Positions 24,201 to 33,500 of a stretch of DNA of 64,000 nt are shown piece after piece. Where the stretch lies: positions 2,914,001-2,978,000 of the forward strand of contig JAALGY010000023.1 of the NCBI GenBank assembly GCA_032358165.1, in the 5' to 3' direction. The translations under genes were made by a program, and so were the position numbers. Below the pieces are notes generated by a model. The model saw nothing but the letters and a program-made list of their open reading frames with translations, was not told the origin of the DNA and ran no database searches. The stretch is from Diplosphaera chodatii. Taxonomy: Eukaryota > Chlorophyta > Trebouxiophyceae > Prasiolales > Stichococcaceae. Each line of letters opens with the position of its first letter. The stretch's first letter is position 1.

Positions 24201-26072
24201 TCAGCTACTCCAACCGCTAGCGGTGCGGGCACGCCATCTGCGACACCAAGCACCTCGCCAGCTGGCACACCCTCGGCTGGCGGCACACCGGCCAGCAGCC
24301 CCAGCGCCATGCCATCGAGCACCGGTGGGAGCACACCGTCGGACGCCCCGAGTGCGCTGTCCAGCGGAGCCCCGACGACGGGAGGCACCCCCTCGGCAGG
24401 CGGCGGAGCCCCCACCTCCGCTCCGACCAGCAGCGCCCCGACTTCTGGCGGTGCGTCCACGCCTACAGCCACCACCGGAGGCCTCGACCCGGCAGCACCT
24501 ACTCCCACTGGTGGCACCACACCGACTGCAGCAACCCCCGCCGCCCCGGCAGCCGGCGGCACTGGCTCGGCCACATGCCCAGCAGGCAGCATCGTCAACG
24601 ACTTCGAGTCTGACACGGTGAGCTATGTGGCCCACCACAGGCCAGGGTGGTGCAAAAACTCCAGAGTTGCAGCAACGTTATGTGCTCGATCGTGTAGGTT
24701 ACACAGATACTGAGCATCAGCATCTTGTACATGAGCTGGCATGTACATTGCGCTGAGCTGCACCATGTGTTTGCCATCCAGTTGGGCCAGCTGGTCAACC
24801 TCAACCCGATCGACGTCTTGGGCGACTCCATCCCAGATGTTGGAATTCCGCCGCTGAATGTAGACAACCTTCTGGGAGTTCAGTTCCTTGGTGAGAGAAA
24901 AGATAGAGAACGAAGTTGGAGAGATGCACACCTTCTGCCAGGCTCGCCCACCAAAACCTGCGAGCTGTCAGATGATGATGCCGACTAAAGTCGGACTTGT
25001 TGTAAATGCAGGCTTCAGCGTGGCAAACTTCGATGTCTCCAACCAGAACCTCAGCGTGAGTAGCTGACTGCCATACCCCGCATCCTGTGCACATGCTGCA
25101 TTCGCATTTGCAGCGCCTTACATGATGCTTTGAATGTCATACCACTGTCGTCATAGGCTGGTGCCCTGAAATGTCTGTATTACTCCTTGCAGAGCGTGCT
25201 CAGGTCACCAGAGAATGCAGCCTTCAGCCTGGCCGGCGTGAGCGGACTGCCCACGATCGCTCCAGTGCTCGGCGCGCTGGGGCTGCAGACGTACACCCTC
25301 AACAGCTTGTACATTGCTCCGCTGGTGGCGACGGACATGACCGTCACCATCACACCCTTCAACGGTGCCTATATATGCGGCCATGCTCTGTTTTGCTATG
25401 ACAGCACTTTTTGCATCTGCACGAGGCAACGTCTTCACGTGCGGCACCTTGATCGAAGCCTGTGCACTGTGCAGCATTCCTGTATTCAGCACGTCCCTGA
25501 CACCCGAGCACATGCTGTTGCAGGACTGGCAAGCGGCGCACTCAACATCGTGGACAACCTGCTGGGCGGCCTGCTGCCCGACCAGTTGACGGGCGCTGGC
25601 ACGCCCTTCACGTTCACAATCACAAAGGACGCTGCCGCAGGGCCGACGCCGGTCACCTTCCCGCAGCCGGCCTTCAGCAACATTGCGGGCGTCACCTTCC
25701 AGGCCAGCGGTCGGGGACCGGTGCGGTTTGGCAAATGTGCATTTCATGGGGCCATGTTGCAGCAAGTGCCACACAAGGCTCAGCGCAACGTTGCCACCCG
25801 CAGCCTGCTGAGCATCGTGTTGTGTCGCATCCCCGGCTTGCAGCCAGCATGCGCCATCTGCTTTGCTGATGGCCTTGCATCCCCTGGTTGCAGACTCCAA
25901 GTTTATTGGGCCTTTCACTGGACCAGGTGCGACATGCTTATCGCGGCTGCTTTTCTGTCTTGTTGATATGAAGCTGACTGTTTGGTGCCTTGCAATGCAC
26001 TTTGGTCATGCTGACATTGCCATACTTGGTACAATGCAGTTCGCCATTGACGACGTGTGCTTCACCCCATGA
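9223..26072 (+). CDS. Giant secreted modular Pro/Thr-rich glycoprotein with eight tandem DFETDT...FAIDDVC domains
   Basis: The ATG at 9223 opens a clear signal peptide (Arg pair, then CLLVACLLTAAACA, cleavage likely before residue 21). About 42 exons give roughly 3,800 residues; the TGA is at 26070-26072. Exons before the tandem part: 9223-9378, 9577-9630, 9859-9930, 10067-10132, 10289-10375, about 10499-10612, about 10745-10815, 10957-11118 and 11299-13818 (a single 840-codon exon). The order is signal peptide, Cys-containing N-terminal region, long Pro/Thr/Ser linker, then eight domain units each preceded by a P/T/S linker. Linker codons are dominated by APT, TPS and GTP, typical of hydroxyproline-rich algal wall glycoproteins. 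The protein stops right after the last FAIDDVCFTP, with no membrane anchor. I infer an extracellular-matrix or wall protein. It is not a clear pherophorin. Exons 6-7 are the least certain. Confidence 0.82.
10067..11118 (+). other. Cys-containing N-terminal region of the giant secreted protein
   Basis: Five short exons encode a non-repetitive region before the linkers, with motifs LIKCFRGTD, LPICASNPD, RGDICCRAGTADC, LPKYCVLKV and YNKCSADK. The next exon adds LDCGNSSS and ends this region with LCSCTCPAPDP. Paired Cys suggest a disulphide-bonded extracellular fold. The CC...C...C spacing faintly recalls pherophorin domains, but I cannot align it. The junction 10612/10745 does not keep phase as drawn, so one splice site there is wrong. 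Confidence 0.45.
12337..13800 (+). repeat. Coding minisatellite of 237-258 bp units in the first Pro/Thr linker
   Basis: The GAGGTGCCCACCATCGA motif recurs at about 12337, 12595, 12841, 13099, 13336 and 13573, with spacings 258, 246, 258, 237 and 237 bp. The last three copies are almost identical at DNA level. Each unit encodes about 79-86 residues of P/T/A/S linker with two fixed non-repetitive motifs, DNEVPTIDGLPT and APFPDIGG. Four more copies of the first motif occur in the linker exons 14909-15538 and 16694-17263. Confidence 0.9.
13801..14929 (+). repeat. Domain unit 1 (subtype A) of the giant secreted protein
   Basis: Starts with NFETDT at the end of exon 11299-13818. Exons 13961-14116, 14221-14392 and 14523-14752 follow, and the linker exon 14909-15538 opens with FAIDDVC. 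Landmarks in order: GNLLGLAPIDL, GVPPLDVPGLLGVQF, FSSTTNADLS, SDAAFSLAGVSGLPTIAPVLG, YTLNSLFIAPLV, MTVTFTPF, GGLLPSQLTG, PFTITITKD, LFSNIAGVTV, LLGLSLDQ, FAIDDVC. Alternating short hydrophobic strands and the terminal IDD suggest a beta-sandwich of the general kind seen in extracellular adhesion and carbohydrate-binding domains (inference). The SGSGSAPSLLG junction is uninterrupted, without the intron that units 2, 3 and 8 have there. Confidence 0.8.
15521..16714 (+). repeat. Domain unit 2 (subtype A)
   Basis: Exons 15656-15811, 15917-16088, 16226-16422 and the 33-bp exon 16524-16556 (NPGLLGLNLDQ), closed by FAIDDVC at 16694-16714. It differs from unit 1 by an extra intron (16423-16523) inside the SGIGA/PGLLG junction. 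The linker before it (14909-15538) has two DNEVPTIDGLPT motifs. Confidence 0.8.
17246..18441 (+). repeat. Domain unit 3 (subtype A)
   Basis: Exons 17397-17552, 17657-17828, 17966-18162 and the 33-bp exon 18277-18309, closed by FAIDDVC at 18421-18441. It has the four-exon layout of unit 2. The linker before it (16694-17263) is the last one carrying the NEVPTIDGLPT motif. Confidence 0.8.
18811..19530 (+). repeat. Dispersed ~0.7-kb repeat, copy 1 (partner at 24549-25270)
   Basis: From the GCAGCCGGCGGCACTGG linker end, through two introns, to the SVLRSPENAAFSLAGVSG exon, the sequence matches the block 5,738 bp to the right with only scattered differences. Introns match nearly as well as exons, so the copy is recent or has been homogenised by gene conversion. 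Confidence 0.85.
18862..19978 (+). repeat. Domain unit 4 (subtype B front, subtype C back)
   Basis: Exons 19044-19152, 19271-19314 and 19452-19850, closed by YAIDDVC at 19958-19978. The front (LVNLNPIDVLGDSIPDVG, then an intron inside QFL/GFSVANF) matches unit 8. The back is a fused 399-bp exon like those of units 5-7. The intron 19851-19957 begins with GC. The linker before it (18421-18879) is the GTPSGTPAG type. Confidence 0.8.
20426..24110 (+). repeat. Domain units 5, 6 and 7 (subtype C): 1,369-bp tandem array
   Basis: Three head-to-tail units each have only two domain exons: 20551-20706 + 20825-21223; 21920-22075 + 22194-22592; 23289-23444 + 23563-23961. Linker exons between them are 21330-21812 and 22699-23181, with 24090-24617 after the last. 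Offsets are exactly 1,369 bp. Exons and introns are identical by eye between the first two copies after about 20480, and into the third until about 23840, where single-base changes appear (AGTACC/AGCACC, GTGACG/GTCACG). Landmarks are LLDLAPIDLEALSLPAVG, FSVSDTRLS and DAIFNLVGTSAVPTIAPVLG. Introns after the second domain exon start GCATGT, GCATGT and GCACGT. Confidence 0.92.
24549..25270 (+). repeat. Dispersed ~0.7-kb repeat, copy 2 (partner at 18811-19530)
   Basis: Matches copy 1 with scattered changes, for example TGTTGC to TGGTGC in the first intron and a handful of changes in the 19153-19270 / 24891-25011 intron pair. Homology continues across the next intron into the SVL exon, then fades. 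Confidence 0.85.
24600..26060 (+). repeat. Domain unit 8 (subtype B, five exons), the C-terminal unit
   Basis: Exons 24782-24890, 25012-25055, 25193-25364, 25524-25720 and 25894-25926, then 26040-26072, which encodes FAIDDVCFTP and stop. This is the most intron-rich unit: it has every intron position seen in any other unit. The protein ends four codons after the last Asp-Asp-Val, so there is no linker or anchor. Confidence 0.8.
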
Positions 26073-27391
26073 GCACGCCCAAACGGGTTTTTCACTTTGA
26101 ACAGACCAGACAGCAACAGGGGATAAGTAGAGGGTATATATATAGCCCATATATCATGGGTCCGGCAGTACGAAACCAGAGGACTGGTCACTTTGTTGTG
26201 TTTGCTGACAGCAGCACTGCTGAAAGGCATGGTGGCGTGCAGTCGTGTCTTCGAACAATGTCAAGCGTTGAATGTAGATCAGCAGGGCGGAACTGAACAG
26301 AGTAGATGTAGCTGACAGAATGATTTCTGCAGCTTGAACTTTGTGTGATTCTTATGCCGTTGCCAGCATGCATCGGCATGACATGCGTCGACTTACGTAC
26401 AGCATTGCATTCTTGCAGTGGTCCATCGCACTTGTTATGTGCCCTGCTGATGGTTAGTCTGCGTCAGGTTGTCGTGTTTGCTTCTTGTTGTGCTGAACCA
26501 AACCAAGAGGTTGCAAAGCCCGTAACACCAGGAGGCTCCGAGCAACCAAGCAATCGATGCGAGCAGTCTTTGGTGCTTGTCGCCACGCATGCGGACCGAC
26601 TGCCTGCTGCACCTACAGCTTGTCCATTTATTTGATGCACAAGGCGCCTATGAGCAGTACGGTCCGCTAATCACTTTTGCAGACTGTTCCGTCATGGTCT
26701 CTATGTCCCTGTCATTGCGTGCTTGCTACAAGCCTGTATCACCCATGCATGGTAACGGCCAAGCTCATATTGCTCACACATACAGACATGTTGTCGAGCG
26801 GATATGTCTTTGACTGCATACTACTGTATGCTGATGATCGTCACATGCCCACGACTTCATGTCTTGGCAGGTGCCATCGATGTTGCAGAGGGCATCCTTG
26901 ACTGTTTCCTGGCAAGTGCCTAACTCTAGATAGAACATCTGTAAGGTTGGGAAACACACAGACCCGCCCTGCATCGAAATGCATGATGTTGCATCAGCCT
27001 GCATCAGCATTCGTCAGCCAGCTCGTTGAAGGTAAGCTGGCATTGATTCAAAACTAAGGAGGTACAAATCAGCATTGATAGGCACGTCGCTGCATGACGG
27101 TTGGCGTGTCCGCACAGGCAAGCCTGCTGCCACCAAAGCGACTCTGGAGGCGTTGACTGCTCACTGAGACGCCGAGACTTTCACCAGGCGTGTGCAGTGT
27201 TCCGCTATCTGTACTGTTCTGCCTTCCAAGCGGTCCTCTGCCCTCGTGCATACAGTGTGCCGTCACGACTTGCTAACGGCAGCAGGTCTTGGACAAACCA
27301 ACAGGGTAGCATGTGGCCGCTTCTGGATATTGCTCACGGTTTGAGGGAGTCCGAAGATAGCTAGTGCGACTACACAGGAGTTTAAGCCACG
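26073..27391. other. 1.3-kb intergenic stretch, no gene recognised
   Basis: It holds the 3' UTR of the giant gene and the upstream region of the gene at 27392. A TATA-like run (TATATATATAG) sits at about 26137 but no gene starts near it. The first TGTAA on this strand is at 26940-26944, about 870 nt after the stop, which is long for a 3' UTR. No exon-like frame stands out. Confidence 0.5.
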
Positions 27392-30125
27392 ATGCCGCAC
27401 ACCGACGACCTGCAGTGGCTGGCAGAAGGGGTGGAGGATCATCAGGTTGCGCGCAGCAGCAGGAGCGGGTCGTCGATGGTGCACAAGCTGACGTCCCCGC
27501 TACGTCGGCTGAGCAACACCATCAGGCGTTCCAGTCAATCAGGCAGCGTTGACGGCGGCAACGGCGGCGGCAAGTCTGGCATCGCTGCCATGAGCAAGAC
27601 TAGTGGCAACCCCTTCGCTGGAGGAGGTGTGGCGTATTGTGACGTTTATGATCTGAAGCGGTAGTGACCCAACGTCTGACGAGAATGATCAGGAAAAGCC
27701 TTTCGTCCGACGCTCCAAGCCTAAGTGCACACATGACGCTGTCGGCACATCTCCAAACTGCATGGCGCTTGCCTGTCGGCACAACCATCATGTGACGGTG
27801 CAGGGCTCAGTACCCTGCCGACTCTGCCGGAAACAGCAAGGTCGTTCACGGAGGGCATGTCAGGCGCCAGGCGGCCGCAGCTGCAGATGCCACGCGCGCA
27901 GTCTCAGACACTGCCACAGGTGCTGCAGCTTCCAGATCTTGCGCGCTTGTCGGATCTCAGGTGCAAAGACGCTGCGCTCACGCATCCATGGTCGCTGCTT
28001 CAAGGTTATGACGTCTTCCAAGTGTTCGCTCGCAGCGGTGTTTCATCGCGGGACGCCTTGCTGTCCATGCAGGGGCAGCCCAGTTCCCGGTTGCCAGGTC
28101 TGGCTGCAACTTCCAGCACCCAGCTGCCACGCATCTCTGCTGCTGGTGAGGGCAGCCGGCGCACAAGCGCCAGCGGCACAGGGCGTGTCAGCAGCGGCGG
28201 CGGCGTTGCCGGAGACGACATGGCACCCCACAAGCGCACCTTCACGAAGACCTCGATGCAGGTGTGCAACCTACGAGCGGGTGCGTCACCCTGCGGCGGG
28301 CTGTCCTGCACGAGACGCAATCTGCCATCGATGGTGGTGCGCTTCAGGGCATGATGTCGCGCATCACTGGGGGCGGCGGCGGCAGCCGCCTGTCCGCAAC
28401 AGGCGATGCACCGCCCGCAGCAACGCAGCGCATCGCGACCCCAGCGCCGGCAAGCTCAACGACACAGCAGCCCACGGCTGCCTCGTCTCCCCGGTGGGTC
28501 GTGCTTGGCCGCGCAAGCCTCTGTCCACTGTTTGTGTGGGACAGCAACATGGGGACCAACGCAGGCCGCAGTGCGTTCAAGCTCATACATGGTGTTGGTG
28601 CAGGGTGGCCACGCCAAAGGCGCATGTGGGGGAGGCGCTGCGGGCGCAGCGTGCGCCGCCGCCGGCGCTGACGCCGGCACAGAAGGACGCCGCACGGCTG
28701 CAGGCGCTGCAGGATGCGACCAGGCCCAAGCCGAAGGGCCAAAGCGTACCCGTCGATCCCTTGACTGGTGACTCAAGTCATCTTCACCAACTTGAGTGGC
28801 AAAGCTGCAGCTGCAGCCCCAGTGCAAATGTCAGCTCAGCTGGCAAGCTGACTTCCGGCTTCAACCAGGCTTTTACACGACATAAAATGGTACCACTGCA
28901 CCGCAGGTGATTTGTATGCAGAGGTGCCGCTTGAGGCGGTGGCAGGCTTGAGCCGCAGTGCGTTGCCACGAGCAGGTGCCGCAAGCCCCGCCGCCAGAGC
29001 AGGTCCACAGGCCGGCAACCCCTTCAGCGAATACAGCGCAGCCCTCAGCGGCAAATCGGCCCGCAGCACGACGCCCGTCCCACCCTGCAGCACCGCCAGT
29101 GGCACGCCAGGCGCCCAACCCGCCGGGGTGCCCGCAGCCAGTGCTGCGGCAGCCGCTGTCAAGGGCGGCAGCAGGCCTGATGGAAAGGCGCCAGGCGGCA
29201 TCGCCCCGCTGCAGATATCTGCATCAGCAGCAGGCGCCGGCGGCACTGCCAGCAGGTAGCAACCATGCTGATATTCCTCTGGCTGCTACATGCCGTGCAA
29301 TGCTGATGCAAGCTGCTTCCCGCGTGAGCCACTCGGCAGCCGTGCACACAGTGTCTGTGCCACCAGGTGGCAGCCGCAGGAGCCTGGCAGCCCGACCGGC
29401 AGCATCCGCGGGCAGGGGGAGAAGCGTGGCTGGCTGTCCAGCTTGTTTCCCAGAAGGTGCAGGTTGCCATCAGCCCGCCATGGTGGAAAATCCAACTGCA
29501 TTCGTTGACGTAACGACATGCGCTGCAACGTGCTGGATTGCAGCTGCCGACCTGCATACCTGGGTCTGACTACAGCCATTTTGTGGCCACAGGTGGCAGC
29601 GCCTGCACAGCGAGGTGCCGAGCCAGCACCCGGGCCTGGGCAGCGGCAGCGGCAGTGCAGCGCAGGCAGCCCCTGCCTCCGGATCGACAGACTACCGCAC
29701 CAAGTCTGCCGCCTACATAGCGTGCGTGTGTTGTGACCGCTCTGGCTATCTTGATGCAGTTACCAGCTTGCGGACTGCGACCCTGTGCTCAGGTGCCCTC
29801 TCTGGCAGGAGCAGGCGGGGGGCGTCAGACCCTTCTCAGATCTGTTTCCACTGTCTTCAGGTATCTGCAGGACCTGAAGCACCAGATCGGCGGCAAGCTG
29901 GTGTCTCTCACACCTTTCGATATTGAGTCAGGGCCGGCCAGCGGTGGTGCCCTGAGCACCAAGCGGCGTTGTGGGGGTGCAGGCCGCAAGTGCGGCTGGA
30001 CGAGCGCCGTCCTTATCACAATCCTCGTGATTGCCATCCTGTTGCTGCTGATCATGCGGGGGCATCGGCAGCCTGAGCACTTGCTGCCGCCCCCGCCCCG
30101 GCTGTTGCCGCCGCCAGCAGGCTGA
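27392..30125 (+). CDS. Hypothetical Ser/Ala/Pro-rich protein with a C-terminal transmembrane anchor
   Basis: The ATG at 27392 (MPHTDDLQWLAEG) starts exon 27392-27626. Further exons are about 27845-27960, one ending at 28261, about 28348-28494, 28603-28767, 28908-29256, 29367-29456, 29593-29721 and 29861-30125 (TGA). The last four splice in phase; the region 27845-28348 is uncertain. Most of the chain is low-complexity and probably cytosolic and disordered, with a basic LTSPLRRLSNTIRRSS stretch near the start. The end has a helical YLQDLKHQIGGKL segment, a basic KRRCGGAGRKCGW patch, one membrane helix (SAVLITILVIAILLLLIM) and a short Pro-rich tail. That layout suggests a tail-anchored membrane protein. 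I do not recognise the family; it lacks a clear SNARE motif. Confidence 0.62.
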
Positions 30126-30521
30126 GGGATGAGGCAGGCAGCTGAGAGCAGCGAAAGGGGAACGTTGGGGATCACCAAGCATGCTGCAATGTCAATATGC
30201 GTCGTCAAGCACCTCTGGATCACTGGGCAGAGCATCACGTGCCTGCGAGCCATCGCACATGACATGCTTTTGGCGGGTGAACCCTGACCAAACTTGTCAC
30301 AATCTGTGCTGCTTTCAAAACTACAGATTCTGTTGCCAATGACTGGTCATCTGCAAGGTCGTCTGCGCCCTGAGCAGCAAACACACAGCAGGGAGTTTCA
30401 AGTTTGATCGAGCTGTTGGTGCGATTACATCAGCTGATGCACGGCAGCAGCGCCGCCCATCGCAAGAGTCACATGACTGCACAGGCTTGATGTAGTACAG
30501 AAAGCGACCAAGTGGGCCGGC
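30126..30521. other. Intergenic region between the tail-anchored gene and gamma-tubulin
   Basis: 396 bp between two genes on the same strand. It holds a 3' UTR and the gamma-tubulin promoter/5' UTR. A possible acceptor (GTACAG at about 30494-30499) just upstream of the ATG may mark a 5' UTR intron. No TGTAA is seen. Confidence 0.45.
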
Positions 30522-33500
30522 ATGCCGCGCGAGATCATCTCGCTGCAGGTCGGCCAGGCCGGCAACCAGATCGGCGCTCAGTTTTGGAAGACGGTGCGCA
30601 TCAGCCCTGCAACGGCATGATGTACACTGCGTAGCACCCCAGTGGAGGTACTGTCCTATGTGGCGCGGATCTGGGTTGAGTTGAATAGTCTGCTGAATCT
30701 GCAGCTGTGCCGCGAGCACGGCATTGCCAATGACGGCACCCTTCAAGACTTTGCGGCAGAGGTGCGGTTGCTTGCATGTCAGTGCGGTCCTGGATGATGC
30801 AAGGCGACAGCGTGTACAGTTGCATGCAGCAAACACGGTACAGCCGACACAAGCTGCATGTGGTGTGTGGCGCTGTGGAGGATGACCCAGGAGGATGATG
30901 CCCTTTTGGCAGGGGGAGCCTGGTGATTGCAAGGACGTGTTCTTCTACCAGGCGGACGACGAGCGGTACACGCCACGTGCGATGCTGCTGGACCTCGAGC
31001 CCAGGTGACAACAAATGTGACTCCCGGTATCCAAAGCCATGGGCATGGTGGCGGTGGGGCTCTGACGGTCTGGAACATCTCCAAAACAGCGAGGAGTGAG
31101 GGTGGACATGTGGTGGTCTGCAGGGTGATCAATGGCATTCAGAGTGGGGACATGCGGCACCTGTTCAACCCAGAGAACATGTTTCTGTCAGACCACGGCG
31201 GCGGTGCAGGTGGGCTTCATGCTGCCCTGCGACTGCACATCAGCCGTGTGTCACACTCGAAATTTACACCAGCACATCATCAAGTTTGTCGTCAGCCACA
31301 TTGTCATCAGCAAGTACTGCTTCAGTCCTTCAGACTTGTGCTACTGCGCTTTGCAGGCAACAATTGGGCTTCGGGTTACCACCAGGCAGAGGAGTCGGCG
31401 GAAGATATCCTAGATATGATCGGTGGGTGCTAGTCAGTTACAGGGGTTAGGGTGTTGATGATCTTCATGCCGATACACCGCCATAGCCCTGAACGTGTGT
31501 CAGCACACCTTCCCCACGGCCAGAGACACACCAATGCAGTACTGGGCATCTTTCTGTCACATTGTACCCTAGCTCATCCAAGGCGCTTGACACTGCTGTG
31601 TGAACGCGAGGGTCGGTTCGGCATGGTATGGAAGCTTCCAGGTGACGTTCCACACCACCGTTGCATGCAGACCGGGAGGCGGGGTACGCTGACAGCCTGG
31701 AGGGCTTCTGCATGACGCACAGCATCGCGGGCGGCACTGGGAGCGGCATGGGCAGCTACCTGCTGGAGCTGCTGGCGGACCGCTACCCAAAGAAGCTCCT
31801 GCAGACATTCAGGTGGGCGGCTAGGGCAGCCTCTGCTGCGACCCCGTCGAATGTGTTGCCAGCCAGAGGGCACAGGGGTAGTGAAAGAAGTTCTTTAAGT
31901 ACCCCTAGAGGGCACACACAGCTGCAGCCACATGGACCACGCTCGCCTCCTGTGCAAGGCACCACCGTGACCACTGGCTCATGCGCGCACCCGGCGGCCG
32001 GTGACCGATCTGACATGCGCCCACCCTGCAGCGTGTTCCCGAACCAGAACGAGGACGCGTCGGACGTGGTGGTGCAGCCCTACAACTCCGTGCTGACGCT
32101 CAAGCGGCTGGCGCTCGACGCCGACGCCGTCGTGGTGCGTCTGGAACCTGTTGTTCAGTAGGTCCTGGGCATCTGTTTGTTAATGGTGGCCCTGCTGAGC
32201 AGGCACATCTGACTGCTTTGCGCAAAGAGTGGGCCCTGATGAGCTGTCTGCAAGCTAGCGGATGCCTGCTGTACACCGAGGAGCACAACGCTCGACCCGC
32301 GCGATAGTTTAAACAGGCTTGTATGTTCTCAATCATGTAGCATGTCTACATGGTGCAGGTGCTAGACAACACGGCGCTGAACCGCATTGCGCAGCAGCAG
32401 CTGCGCGTGGATGGCCCAGTCAGCGTGCAGCACATCAACAGCCTGGTGGCGACCGTCATGGCCGCCTCCACCGCCACGCTGCGCTACCCAGGTCAGCCCC
32501 GAAGAGCGGAGGCATTGCTGGGCCGAGCACCTGGCAGGTCCGGATGCTCGGGACAAACTGGGGACCCAAATCAAGCGACATGGACAGCGGGTGGGAGCTG
32601 TGAGCGGCCTGGCAAAGTAGGTGGACTGGCCCTGCCACGTCCAGAGGTGCTGTCCCTGGGGCTGCAGGGTACATGAACAACAGCCTGGTGGGGCTGATGG
32701 CGGCGCTGATCCCGCTGCCGCGCTGCCACTTCCTGATGGCGGGCTACACCCCGCTGTCCCCGCCGCCCGCGGGCCCTGCTGCGGGTGCATGCCTGGTCTG
32801 TTAATCTCGTGTCGACCTCACGTTGACGTCCGCCGTCATCATGCTACCCATCGCCTGCCAGTCTACAGCTGGCGGACTCAGGATTGAAGGTATGGACATT
32901 GTTATATGCTGCACAACTGCAGGCGCGGCACAACCGCCACTCAGCACACCAGCAGGCAGCCTGGCATCCGCAGACGCAGGCCCTGGTGGGCCAGCCCAGC
33001 AACAGGTGTGCGCACAGCCTGCGCCTGGTCCATCGCAATCTTCGTGATGCATCTGTTGCCATGGCGGCTGGGCAGCAAGCCAAAAATTGCCTGCAAACCA
33101 CTTGAGGCAGCGGCAGTCGCAGCACACAAGAGCTACATCGCAGCAGCAGCTTGTTTGTACCCCTCGAAGGATCTGGAGTCAGATACCAGGGGTGCGGTAG
33201 GAACAGTGTCCAGCAATCAATGGCTGTTTCGCACGTGCAGCGGGTGCGGCGGACGACGGTGCTGGACGTGCAGCGGCGGCTGCTGCAGGAGCGCAACGCA
33301 ATGGTGTCGGCGCACGCCGTCGGCGCCCGCCGCTCCGCCGAGCAGGGCAAGCACATCGCGCTGCTGCACCTGATACAGGTGCTGCCGTGACACTTGCCTT
33401 GGGGACGCCGGCCCCTACTGTTGAGTCTCTTGCCCAGCAGCACAGCACGCCAACCGCAGAACTCCATGCTTTGTCCTCATCGGTGCTGGGTTCAGCTCAC

